Positions 8,096-16,272 of a stretch of DNA of 24,993 nucleotides are shown piece by piece. A model generated the notes under the pieces. That model searched no databases and had not been told where the DNA came from. It was given only the letters and a program-made list of their open reading frames with translations. The stretch's first letter is position 1, and the number at the start of each line of letters is the position of its first letter. The stretch is from Eubacterium sp. UBA4343 (GTDB lineage: Bacteria > Bacillota > Clostridia > Lachnospirales > Lachnospiraceae), in the NCBI GenBank assembly GCA_002394235.1, contig DGTF01000047.1, forward strand, positions 1 through 24,993. The letters run 5' to 3'. The position numbers and the translations under genes were made by a program.

Positions 8096-10930
8096 TTGAC
8101 AGAAAAGAATCATTTTATCAGGATCAGAGGTGCTTCGGAGAATAATCTGAAGAATCTGAATATAGATATCCCCAGAGACAAGCTTGTTGTGCTGACCGGG
8201 CTTTCCGGATCGGGAAAGAGTTCTCTGGCGTTTGACACCATTTATGCGGAGGGACAGAGACGGTACATGGAGAGTCTCTCCTCCTATGCGAGGCAGTTCC
8301 TCGGACAGATGGAGAAGCCGAAGGTGGAGAGCATCGAGGGCTTGCCGCCCGCCATTTCCATCGATCAGAAATCGACCAACCGGAACCCGCGATCCACGGT
8401 GGGAACGGTCACGGAGATTTATGATTATTTCAGGCTTTTGTATGCAAGAGTCGGGATTCCGCACTGTCCGAACTGCGGACGTGAGATCAGCAGACAGACG
8501 GTGGATCAGATGGTGGGCCAGATCATGGAGCTGCCGGAGAAATCAAGAATCCAGCTGCTTGCCCCTGTGGTGAGAGGACGCAAGGGACGGCATGAGAAGG
8601 TTCTGGAGCAGGCAAGAAAATCCGGTTATGTCCGCGTGGTTATCGATGGAAACCAGTACGACCTGTCAGAGGACATCGCACTGGATAAAAATCTGAAGCA
8701 TAACATCGAAATTGTGGTGGACCGCCTTATTGTCCGGCCGGGAATCGAAAAGCGGCTGACGGATTCGGTGGAAAACGTGCTGAAACTTTCCGGTGGACTT
8801 CTCGTAGTCGATACAATGGACGGGCATACTCGGAATTTCAGTGAGAGCTTCTCTTGTCCGTACTGCGGGATCAGTGTGGACGAGATCGAGCCGAGGAGCT
8901 TTTCCTTCAATAATCCATTCGGTGCCTGTCCGGAGTGCTCCGGCCTCGGCTATCGGATGGAGTTCGCGGAATCACTGATGATTCCGGATCCGTCGAGATC
9001 CATCGACGAGGGAGTTTTTGCGGTTCCGGGATGGCAGTCGAGCACACAGAAGGGAAGCTTTACGCGGTGCATGCTGGAGGCACTGGCGGAGGAATATCAT
9101 TTTTCCCTGTCGACACCATTTAAGGATTACCCGAAAAAAATCCACGATATTCTGATTCATGGAACCAAGGGCCATTCTGTACAGGTGCATTATAAAGGGC
9201 AGCGGGGAGAAGGTGTCTACGATGTTGCCTTTGAGGGGCTGATCAAGAATGTGGAGCGCCGTTATCGGGAGACTGCGTCGGAGTCTTCGCGTCAGGAATA
9301 TGAGAACTTTATGAATATATCTCCGTGTCCGGCATGTCACGGGCAGAGGCTGAAGCCGTCTTCGCTGGCAGTCACCGTTGCGGACAAGAATATCTACGAG
9401 GTGACGAATCTGTCGATTGAGAATCTTCTGAAATTCCTGGATGATATCCGCTTAAGCGATCACCAGATGCTGATCGGGAAACAGATTCTGAAGGAAATCC
9501 GGAACCGCGTGAGCTTTCTCCACGAAGTCGGACTGGATTATCTGACGCTGGCGAGAGCTACCGGATCGCTTTCCGGCGGTGAGGCGCAGCGTATCCGGCT
9601 TGCCACCCAGATCGGATCGGGACTTGTCGGAGTGGCTTACATACTGGACGAGCCGAGCATTGGCCTTCATCAGAGAGACAATGGAAAGCTTCTCGGAACT
9701 CTGATGCATCTCCGGGATCTTGGAAATTCCGTTATCGTCGTCGAGCACGATGAAGAAACGATGCGGGCGGCAGACTGTGTGGTAGATATCGGCCCAGGGG
9801 CGGGCAGCCACGGCGGCGAGCTGGTCGCCATGGGAACTGCAGAGGACATCATGAAATGTCCGGAATCCATCACGGGGCAGTATCTGTCGGGAAAACGCAA
9901 GATTCCGGTTCCCGATGTAAGAAGGAAGCCAAAGGAATGGCTGACTGTCAGGGGCGCCGAGGAACACAATCTCAAGAACATCGATGTAAAATTTCCGCTC
10001 GGTGTGATGACCTGTGTGACCGGTGTTTCGGGCTCCGGCAAGAGCTCTCTTGTCAACGAGATTCTCTACAAGCATCTGCAGAGGGAGCTGAACCATGCTC
10101 TTGTGATTCCCGGAAAGCACAGGGGAATTGAAGGAATGGAGCACCTGGACAAGGTGATCAATATCGATCAGTCCCCGATCGGGCGCACGCCGAGATCAAA
10201 TCCCGCGACATACACAGGTGTGTTCGACATGATCCGTGATCTTTTTGCCGCGACACCGGACGCAAAGGCACGCGGCTACAAGAAGGGACGTTTCAGCTTC
10301 AATGTCAAGGGTGGAAGATGCGAGGCCTGCTCCGGGGACGGCATCGTGAAGATCGAGATGCATTTTCTTCCGGATGTCTACGTTCCCTGTGAGGTGTGCG
10401 GCGGAAAACGCTACAACCGGGAGACGCTGGAGGTCAGGTACAAAGGAAAAAATATCTTTGAGATTCTGGATATGACCGTGGAGGAGGCGCTTCCCTTTTT
10501 TGAGAAGGTTCCGTCGATTTACCGAAAGATCAGGACGCTGTATGATGTCGGTCTGTCGTACGTGAAGCTCGGGCAGCCTTCTACAGAGCTGTCGGGCGGT
10601 GAGGCTCAGAGAATCAAGCTGGCGGCTGAACTATCCAAAAGAAGTACGGGAAGGACCTGCTATATTTTGGATGAGCCGACAACCGGTCTTCATTTTGAAG
10701 ATGTGCACAAGCTGGTGGACATTTTGCAGAGATTTACGGAAGACGGCAATACGGTGATTGTCATTGAGCACAATCTTGATGTCATAAAGACCGCTGACTA
10801 TATCATTGATATGGGCCCGGAGGGCGGTGACAAGGGCGGCACCGTGATCGCGAGCGGTACGCCGGAGGAGGTCGCGAAGGTGCCGGAATCATACACCGGC
10901 CAGTATCTCAGAGAATATCTGAGGGGATAA
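8096..10930 (+). CDS. uvrA: excinuclease ABC subunit A
   Basis: UvrA is the damage-sensing dimeric ATPase that loads UvrB in nucleotide excision repair. The 944-residue length is standard. Two ABC modules are seen: Walker [11 protein letters not shown] near 33-42 with signature [12 protein letters not shown] near 492, and Walker [11 protein letters not shown] near 643-651 with signature [12 protein letters not shown] near 832. Each is followed by a Walker B ILDEPS/ILDEPT. Zinc-binding CxxC pairs appear as CPYC and CPEC around 262-283 and CEAC and CEVC around 742-765. The TTG start at 8096 has AGGAG (8084-8088) seven bases upstream and no nearby in-frame ATG. uvrB and uvrC are not in the window. 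Confidence 0.98.
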   Translation: MTEKNHFIRIRGASENNLKNLNIDIPRDKLVVLTGLSGSGKSSLAFDTIYAEGQRRYMESLSSYARQFLGQMEKPKVESIEGLPPAISIDQKSTNRNPRSTVGTVTEIYDYFRLLYARVGIPHCPNCGREISRQTVDQMVGQIMELPEKSRIQLLAPVVRGRKGRHEKVLEQARKSGYVRVVIDGNQYDLSEDIALDKNLKHNIEIVVDRLIVRPGIEKRLTDSVENVLKLSGGLLVVDTMDGHTRNFSESFSCPYCGISVDEIEPRSFSFNNPFGACPECSGLGYRMEFAESLMIPDPSRSIDEGVFAVPGWQSSTQKGSFTRCMLEALAEEYHFSLSTPFKDYPKKIHDILIHGTKGHSVQVHYKGQRGEGVYDVAFEGLIKNVERRYRETASESSRQEYENFMNISPCPACHGQRLKPSSLAVTVADKNIYEVTNLSIENLLKFLDDIRLSDHQMLIGKQILKEIRNRVSFLHEVGLDYLTLARATGSLSGGEAQRIRLATQIGSGLVGVAYILDEPSIGLHQRDNGKLLGTLMHLRDLGNSVIVVEHDEETMRAADCVVDIGPGAGSHGGELVAMGTAEDIMKCPESITGQYLSGKRKIPVPDVRRKPKEWLTVRGAEEHNLKNIDVKFPLGVMTCVTGVSGSGKSSLVNEILYKHLQRELNHALVIPGKHRGIEGMEHLDKVINIDQSPIGRTPRSNPATYTGVFDMIRDLFAATPDAKARGYKKGRFSFNVKGGRCEACSGDGIVKIEMHFLPDVYVPCEVCGGKRYNRETLEVRYKGKNIFEILDMTVEEALPFFEKVPSIYRKIRTLYDVGLSYVKLGQPSTELSGGEAQRIKLAAELSKRSTGRTCYILDEPTTGLHFEDVHKLVDILQRFTEDGNTVIVIEHNLDVIKTADYIIDMGPEGGDKGGTVIASGTPEEVAKVPESYTGQYLREYLRG

Positions 10931-11006
10931 CGGCAGATTCAGGGAGCTGTGGTTTTACAGTAGAGTCTCCGGTCGGAAAATTCCCGGATGGAAATGAGTC
11001 AAAGAA

Positions 11007-11090
11007 AATCGTTTGAATGAGATCATTTGAAAAGGATCATTCGGCGACGATCACTTGAAGGAGATCATTTGAACCAGACCATTCGATGAA
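11007..11090 (+). repeat. six tandem degenerate 14-bp repeats upstream of the mreB-like gene
   Basis: Units start at 11007, 11021, 11035, 11049, 11063 and 11077, each exactly 14 bases. The first is AATCGTTTGAATGA, the second GATCATTTGAAAAG, the fifth GATCATTTGAACCA and the last GACCATTCGATGAA. The consensus is GATCATTTGAANNA. A GATC tetramer recurs at exact 14-bp steps in four units. All three reading frames through the array are unsupported as genes. The array ends 51 bases before the mreB-like start codon, a position suited to promoter or operator function. Confidence 0.85.
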
Positions 11091-11141
11091 GAACTCCCGG
11101 GGAGCTTATCCGAAGGAAATTATAGAAAGGAACATCATCAT

Positions 11142-12146
11142 ATGCCGGTTACTGACATTGGAATTGATCTTGGAACGGCGTCAATTATTATATATGTCAA
11201 AGGAAAGGGAATCTTCTGCCAGGAGCCATCCGTCGTGGCCTATGACAGAGATGCGAATAAGATTCTGGCCTTCGGGACCGAGGCAGCGCAGTGTATCGGG
11301 AGAATGCCCGGCAATATTGTCGGGATCCGTCCGCTGAAGGATGGAGTGATCTCGGATTTTGTCGTTACCGAACGGATGCTGCGGTATTTTATCCGAAAAT
11401 CCATGGGAAACTGGAATATTCTGAAGCCGCGGATATGTATCTGCGTGCCGAGCGGAGTTTCGGATATCGAGCGGAGAGCGGTGGAGGAAGCCTCGTACCG
11501 CGCGGGTGCCAGGGACGCTGTGATTGTCCGGGAACCGATTGTCGCCGCGATGGGAGCCGGTTTGGATATCATGCGCGCGAGCGGAAGTATGATTGTGAAC
11601 ATCGGGGGAGGGATCAGCGAGATCGCTGTCCTGTCGCTGGGAGGGATTGTGATTTCCCAGTCCATCCGGACGGCAGGAGAGGCGTTTGATGAGGCAATCT
11701 GTCAGTATATTCATGATATCTACGGATTGATCATCGGAAGCCAGAGTGCAGAGGACATCAAGATTCAGATCGGATCCGCAGATCCGGACCGGAGGCTGAG
11801 TCAGGTCTCTGTGACGGGCCGCGATGTAGACGCAGGTTTTCCGCGGACGGTCAGCATAACCTCAGACCAGGTGAGAGAGGCTGTCTCCCCGGCGGTGCGA
11901 CGGATTATCGAGACGATCCGCGTTGTGATGGAGAAGACGCCTCCGGATCTTGCGGCGGATATAGAAAAACGTGGAATTGTCCTGACCGGTGGCGGGGCGA
12001 TGCTGGATGGGCTGGAAGGGGAAATCGAGAAGGCGACAGGAATCCGGACTCTTCTGGCGGACAACCCACAGCAGGCGGTCGCTGTCGGAACTGGGATGTA
12101 CATTCGCGCGATGTCGGATTTTGAAAAGCAGAAGAGTTTTCGGTGA
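11142..12146 (+). CDS. MreB/Mbl-family actin-like cell shape protein, atypical phosphate-2 motif
   Basis: MreB-type proteins polymerise on the inner membrane face and steer elongation-mode wall synthesis. The 334-residue product has phosphate-1 IDLGTASIIIYVKGKG (about 7-22), the EPIVAAMGAG segment around Glu131 and the adenosine motif IVLTGGGAMLDGL near 280. The phosphate-2 motif, normally DIGGGT, reads NIGGGI here (Asn153). In studied MreBs the equivalent Asp is needed for normal nucleotide handling, so ATP hydrolysis may be altered. mreC and mreD are absent; recD2 and comF follow instead. This suggests a dispersed paralogue of the Mbl/MreBH type rather than the main mreBCD gene. An AAAGGAA precedes the ATG, and six 14-bp repeats lie just upstream. 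Confidence 0.88.
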   Translation: MPVTDIGIDLGTASIIIYVKGKGIFCQEPSVVAYDRDANKILAFGTEAAQCIGRMPGNIVGIRPLKDGVISDFVVTERMLRYFIRKSMGNWNILKPRICICVPSGVSDIERRAVEEASYRAGARDAVIVREPIVAAMGAGLDIMRASGSMIVNIGGGISEIAVLSLGGIVISQSIRTAGEAFDEAICQYIHDIYGLIIGSQSAEDIKIQIGSADPDRRLSQVSVTGRDVDAGFPRTVSITSDQVREAVSPAVRRIIETIRVVMEKTPPDLAADIEKRGIVLTGGGAMLDGLEGEIEKATGIRTLLADNPQQAVAVGTGMYIRAMSDFEKQKSFR

Positions 12147-12191
12147 AGAGGCCGGCTGTGTTCCGGTCAGGCCGGACATTTGGAGATGAGC

Positions 12192-14435
12192 ATGTCGGAA
12201 AAAATAGAAGGATATGTGGAGCATATCATCTATCGTAACGAGGATAATGGTTATACTGTTCTGAATCTGTCCGCACTGGATGAGGACGTGACCTGTGTCG
12301 GCAGTTTTTCCTCGGTCAATGAGGGAGAGTATATTGAGGCGGAAGGAGAGTACAGCGTTCATCCCAGCTACGGAAAGCAGTTCCGGGCGGAGAATGTCCA
12401 TGTCACGATTCCGAGAGACAGCGTAGCGCTGGAAAGGTATCTTGGCAGCGGAGCAATCAAGGGCGTAGGAGCTGCGCTCGCCTCGCGGATTCTGAAACGG
12501 TTTGGCGACGACACTCTGCGGATCCTGGAGGAGGAGCCGGAGCGGCTGGACGAGGTAAAGGGGATCAGCGACCGGAAGGCCCGGGAGATCGGAGAGCAGG
12601 TTGAGGAAAAATCGCAGATGCAGAACGCCATGATTTTTCTCTCCCAGTACGGGATCTCCCTTTCTCTCGCCATCCGGATTTACAATCGCTACCAGGACAG
12701 ATTGTATACAGTGATGCGGGAAAACCCTTATCAGATGGCGGATGATATCGACGGAGTCGGATTCCGGATCGCCGATGAGATCGCTTCCAGGGCGGGAATC
12801 CGGCCGGATTCGGAATACAGGATCCGGAGCGGAATTCTGTACGCGCTCAATCAGGCTGGCGCACAGGGCCATATGTACCTTCCGAAGGAGGTCCTGGTGC
12901 AGAGAGCCGGAGAACTTCTGGGAACAGATCCCGGTGACATCGACCGGTATCTGATGGACCTTGCTCTCGACAAAAAAATAAAGGCCCTGGTCTATGAGGA
13001 TGAGAACGGAGATTCTCACGCGAGAATATATGCGGAGAGATCGTACCTGACAGAACTCAACTGCGCGAGAATGCTTCAGGATCTGAATCTTCATATCAGT
13101 GAGGACGAAGAGGCGGTGAATGAGAGGATCCGCAGGATCGAGAAGTCCGACCGGATTATTCTTGACGATCTTCAGCGCAAGGCGGTGGCGGAGGCTGCCA
13201 CGAACGGTATTTTTGTATTGACGGGAGGCCCGGGAACCGGAAAAACCACAACGATCAATACGATGATCAGGTATTTTGAATCGGAGCATCTGAGTATCGC
13301 GCTGGCTGCGCCGACCGGGCGCGCGGCAAAGAGGATGACGGAGGCGACCGGTTATGAGGCGTCTACGATACACCGGCTGCTTGAGATTTCAGGCGCGGCT
13401 GATGAGGAGTCGATGAATGTGCGCTTTGAGCGGAACGCTGAAAATCCGCTGGAGCAGGACGTGATCATCATTGATGAGATGTCAATGGTTGATATTTTTC
13501 TGATGCATTCTCTTCTTTCGGCAATTGTTCCGGGGACGCGGCTGATTCTGGTGGGTGACCAGAACCAGCTTCCGAGCGTCGGACCGGGCAGCGTGCTCAG
13601 GGACATCATCCGGTCCGGATGCTTTCCGGTTGTTATGCTTACCAGGATTTTTCGGCAGGCCCAGGAAAGTGATATCGTGGTAAATGCACACCGGATTCAT
13701 GCCGGGCTTCCCGTTCGCACGGATAATCGGAGCAGGGATTTCTTTTTCCTTGAACGGGAGGATGTGCGGGTGGTACAGAGAGTTGTGCTTGCTCTGGTGC
13801 AGGAAAAGCTCCCGCGGTATGTAAAGGCGGATTCCTCGGAGATTCAGGTTCTGACACCGACACGGAAGGGAGCGCTTGGCGTCGAGAGTCTCAACCGGAT
13901 TCTGCAGACGTATCTGAACCCATCGTCGCCTGCAAAGCAGGAGCGGGAAACCTCCCGCGGAATTTTCCGGGAGGGTGACAAGGTCATGCAGATCCGGAAC
14001 GATTATCAGCTGGAATGGCAGCTGCGGGGGAAACAAGGAATCGTCGCGCAGCGGGGCCTCGGGGTGTTTAACGGAGACATGGGCATCATCCGTAGGATTG
14101 ACGCGCCGAACGAGCTGCTTACCGTTGAATATGAAGAAGGAAAAACCGTGGACTATACTTTCCGTCAGCTGGATGAGCTTGAACTGGCATATGCCACGAC
14201 GGTTCACAAAGCACAGGGAAGCGAATATCCTGCCGTAGTCATTCCGCTTCTCGGAGTCCCGCATATGCTGCAGACACGGAACCTCCTCTATACTGCTGTG
14301 ACAAGAGCAAGGAAATGTGTAGTTCTGACAGGAAGCAGACAGGTGTTCCAGGCAATGATTGAGAACGCGACCGAGGAAAGCCGATACACCTCATTGGCGG
14401 AACGGATCATCGAGCTGAAACGGCAGGAGATCTGA
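12192..14435 (+). CDS. recD2: RecD2-type 5'-3' DNA helicase (SF1B)
   Basis: RecD2 is a RecBC-independent helicase linked to DNA repair and replication-fork maintenance in Firmicutes. An N-terminal OB-like domain (GYVEHIIYRNEDNGYTVL) precedes helix-hairpin-helix repeats (about 75-170, with GSGAIKGVGAALASRI). The helicase core has Walker A GGPGTGKTTT near residue 345, Walker B IIIDEMSMVD near 425-434, QLPSVGPG in motif III, and the C-terminal YTAVTRARK motif VI. ATG at 12192 is chosen because GGAG (12182-12185) lies six bases upstream; the open frame extends to a TTG at 12180. The resulting 747 residues are usual. It is 45 bases downstream of the mreB-like gene and probably shares its transcript. 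Confidence 0.94.
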   Translation: MSEKIEGYVEHIIYRNEDNGYTVLNLSALDEDVTCVGSFSSVNEGEYIEAEGEYSVHPSYGKQFRAENVHVTIPRDSVALERYLGSGAIKGVGAALASRILKRFGDDTLRILEEEPERLDEVKGISDRKAREIGEQVEEKSQMQNAMIFLSQYGISLSLAIRIYNRYQDRLYTVMRENPYQMADDIDGVGFRIADEIASRAGIRPDSEYRIRSGILYALNQAGAQGHMYLPKEVLVQRAGELLGTDPGDIDRYLMDLALDKKIKALVYEDENGDSHARIYAERSYLTELNCARMLQDLNLHISEDEEAVNERIRRIEKSDRIILDDLQRKAVAEAATNGIFVLTGGPGTGKTTTINTMIRYFESEHLSIALAAPTGRAAKRMTEATGYEASTIHRLLEISGAADEESMNVRFERNAENPLEQDVIIIDEMSMVDIFLMHSLLSAIVPGTRLILVGDQNQLPSVGPGSVLRDIIRSGCFPVVMLTRIFRQAQESDIVVNAHRIHAGLPVRTDNRSRDFFFLEREDVRVVQRVVLALVQEKLPRYVKADSSEIQVLTPTRKGALGVESLNRILQTYLNPSSPAKQERETSRGIFREGDKVMQIRNDYQLEWQLRGKQGIVAQRGLGVFNGDMGIIRRIDAPNELLTVEYEEGKTVDYTFRQLDELELAYATTVHKAQGSEYPAVVIPLLGVPHMLQTRNLLYTAVTRARKCVVLTGSRQVFQAMIENATEESRYTSLAERIIELKRQEI

Positions 14436-14647
14436 AGCGGATTTCCGGCGACAGGGACCTGCGGAAGAGGGCATGCCCAGCTGCTTTGAACGCTGTGGAT
14501 GCGCCTTACCGGCGGGTTTGCGGAGCACAGAGATAATATGCGGTGGAAAGAGACCGAGACAGGCCGGAAGCATGGTGCATTGCGTTAGCGGTTCTCATTG
14601 ACAGAGGTGTTAGGCGGCGGAAAGAGACGCCGACAGGAGGGAGAACC

Positions 14648-15439
14648 TTGCGGAAAAACCCGGACAGGAGAAAGGAAGATAGATTCCCGCAGAGAAAGGA
14701 TGATATATGGCGGAACGGAACGCTGCGCGCGGAAAAAATTGCCGGCTTGCTTTATCCGCGCCGCTGTCCGTTCTGTGACGGTCTGCTGTCTGCCGGAGAA
14801 CCCTATCTGTGCCGGAGATGCGCGGGCAATCTGAATTTTATCAGAGGGCCGGTCTGCATGAAGTGCGGAAGGCCTCTGGAGTCTGACACCATGGAGTACT
14901 GTGATAGCTGCCGGAGAAGAGAACATCGCTTCATTCAGGGCTTTGCGCCTTTTACATATCGGGGAATGGTGCAGGATTCGATCACACGTTTTAAGTATGG
15001 AAACAGAGCAGAGTATGCCGGATTTTATGCGGCCGCCATCCGGAAACATGGCAGCGTGCATCTGGAAGAGTGGAAGCCGGAACTGATTCTGCCTGTCCCC
15101 ATCCATCCGGACAGGTATCGGAAAAGGGGATATAATCAGGCGGAGGAGGTGGGACGTCATCTTTCACGGGAACTCGGAATTCCCTGTGCGACGAACGAGA
15201 TTTACCGGAGGAAAAACACCCGCCCGCAGAAGGGACTGACCCCTTCGATGCGGAGAAAAAATCTTTCAGACGCGTTCGCGGTGAGGGACGGCGCAAGGCT
15301 GCCGGAGAGGGTGCTCCTGGTCGACGACATCTATACCACAGGGACAACGCTGGATGCTCTTGCGGAGACTGCTGAGGAAGCCGGAGCATGCAGGATATGG
15401 TTTGCCTGCATATCTATAGCACCGGGCCAAAGTTTATGA
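14648..15439 (+). CDS. comF: ComF family phosphoribosyltransferase-like competence protein
   Basis: ComF proteins are needed for transformation in several Gram-positive species and combine zinc-finger cysteines with a PRTase fold. CxxC pairs are at 40/43 (CPFC) and 55/58 (CRRC), with CMKC and CDSC further on. The PRTase signature VLLVDDIYTTGTT has its Asp pair at 226-227. The frame stays open to 14543, but TTG at 14648 has a perfect AGGAGG (14635-14640) seven bases upstream and gives 263 residues, close to family length; the upstream extension looks unrelated. The 212 bases between recD2 and this start hold nothing I recognise. No comFA helicase is adjacent, which is common in Clostridia. Confidence 0.92.
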   Translation: MRKNPDRRKEDRFPQRKDDIWRNGTLRAEKIAGLLYPRRCPFCDGLLSAGEPYLCRRCAGNLNFIRGPVCMKCGRPLESDTMEYCDSCRRREHRFIQGFAPFTYRGMVQDSITRFKYGNRAEYAGFYAAAIRKHGSVHLEEWKPELILPVPIHPDRYRKRGYNQAEEVGRHLSRELGIPCATNEIYRRKNTRPQKGLTPSMRRKNLSDAFAVRDGARLPERVLLVDDIYTTGTTLDALAETAEEAGACRIWFACISIAPGQSL

Positions 15440-15485
15440 CCGGTTCAGACGGCTTGCGAAGGAAAGCAGGCGTCGGAACAGCCAC

Positions 15486-15514
15486 TTTCAATGGTTCGGG
15501 AAGTATGATAAAAT
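15486..15514 (+). promoter_or_regulatory. possible promoter before the membrane-protein/cdaA cluster
   Basis: TTTCAA (15486-15491) and TAAAAT (15509-15514) are spaced by 17 bases. The -10 is good (five of six) and the -35 poor. The same AT-rich patch can form an imperfect stem AAGTAT/ATACTT (15501-15526) ending in CTTTTTA, so it could instead be the comF terminator. Confidence 0.35.
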
Positions 15515-15539
15515 AAAATGATACTTTTTATACCACCAT

Positions 15540-15805
15540 GCCCCGCAGGCGGGGCGCACAAATTGTATAGGCTGCGGATTGCTCCGTGCTTCGCACTCTC
15601 GCAATCCTACAGGTGACCGGCTTCGCCGGTCTGACGCGGCGTTCGCCCCACCGCTTCACACTTTGTGTGAGCGGATGTGGCTCACTGCCCGCGCATATTT
15701 GGATTTCGCGCGTTCGCGCTTCATCCTTATACCTGTTGCCTTCGAAATCGCATACAGTCTCTTACACGCGCTTCGCGTGTGACGATCCTGCCTGCGTTTT
15801 CGAAG
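15540..15805. repeat. dense array of short perfect hairpins in the comF-cdaA cluster spacer
   Basis: Within 266 bases I count at least seven stems with 2-4-base loops: GCCCCG/CGGGGC (15540-15555); GGATTGC/GCAATCC (15576-15607) enclosing GTGC-TTC-GCAC; ACCGGC-TTC-GCCGGT (15616-15630); GGCG-TT-CGCC (15638-15647); CCGC(T)TCACAC-TTT-GTGTGAGCGG (15651-15674); GCGCG-TT-CGCGC (15708-15719); and ACACGCG-CTT-CGCGTGT (15764-15780) inside CTTCGAAA/TTTCGAAG arms (15740-15747 with 15798-15805). Open frames cross it but without ribosome binding sites. A near copy of the CTCATACCTGTT motif is at 15726-15737. The array covers most of the 395-base spacer, ending 29 bases before the next start codon. Confidence 0.8.
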
Positions 15806-15834
15806 AGCTTATACAGTATATAGAGGACAGGAAA

Positions 15835-16272
15835 ATGATTGACAAGAAAAGACTGTACCTGATGATCGGTCTTGCGAGATTCGAGAAGAAACACGCGGAC
15901 GGATCTTTCCGGATCAGCCGGTATTATCAGAGAGATTATACGGCTTTTGCTCTGATCCGGAATCTGCTGCTGAGCACGATCGCGTATATTCTGCTGCTCG
16001 GCGTATTGATGCTGGCCAATATGGATACCTTTCTATCCCGGCTGAATGCTGCGGACATCCGGCCTGTTATTGCGGTGCTGATTGTGAGCTACGTTATCTT
16101 CGTGGGGATCTATTCCGTCATCGCTTATATACTGGCGCGGATCCGGTATGTGCGGATGCAGAGTGACATGGAAGAATATGAGCGCGCTCTCGCAAGGCTG
16201 GGACGCATGTACCGGCGGGGATATCACGAGGACAGCGGCGAACGGGAAAAGCAGGAGGAAGAGGAAGAATGA
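15835..16272 (+). CDS. small two-helix membrane protein, unknown function
   Basis: I do not recognise a family. The ATG at 15835 has AGAGGA (15822-15827) seven bases upstream; the frame stays open further left through the hairpin array, which I exclude. The 145-residue product has a basic N-terminus (MIDKKRLYLMIGLARFEKKH), two hydrophobic helices at about 42-62 and 78-103, then a charged cytoplasmic-type tail with a coiled-coil-like SDMEEYERALARLGRMYRR and a final run of glutamates. Its stop overlaps the next start as ATGA, so the two are translationally coupled. It opens the group containing cdaA and cdaR, which hints at a role in cyclic di-AMP output or envelope function, by context only. 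Confidence 0.8.
   Translation: MIDKKRLYLMIGLARFEKKHADGSFRISRYYQRDYTAFALIRNLLLSTIAYILLLGVLMLANMDTFLSRLNAADIRPVIAVLIVSYVIFVGIYSVIAYILARIRYVRMQSDMEEYERALARLGRMYRRGYHEDSGEREKQEEEEE

Noticed and set aside
11007..11090. CRISPR array
   Set aside because: Units are 14 bp, contiguous and lack spacers; no cas genes are nearby.
11862..13373. 503-codon minus-strand frame across mreB-like gene and recD2
   Set aside because: Spans two well-identified genes on the opposite strand and has shadow-like composition.
15501..15530. Firm comF terminator
   Set aside because: The AAGTAT/ATACTT stem is AT-only apart from one pair per arm and has a mismatch; it could equally be promoter sequence.
15586..15834. Upstream extension of the 145-residue membrane protein
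   Set aside because: The added 83 codons translate the hairpin array, with no ribosome binding site; the ATG at 15835 has a good one.
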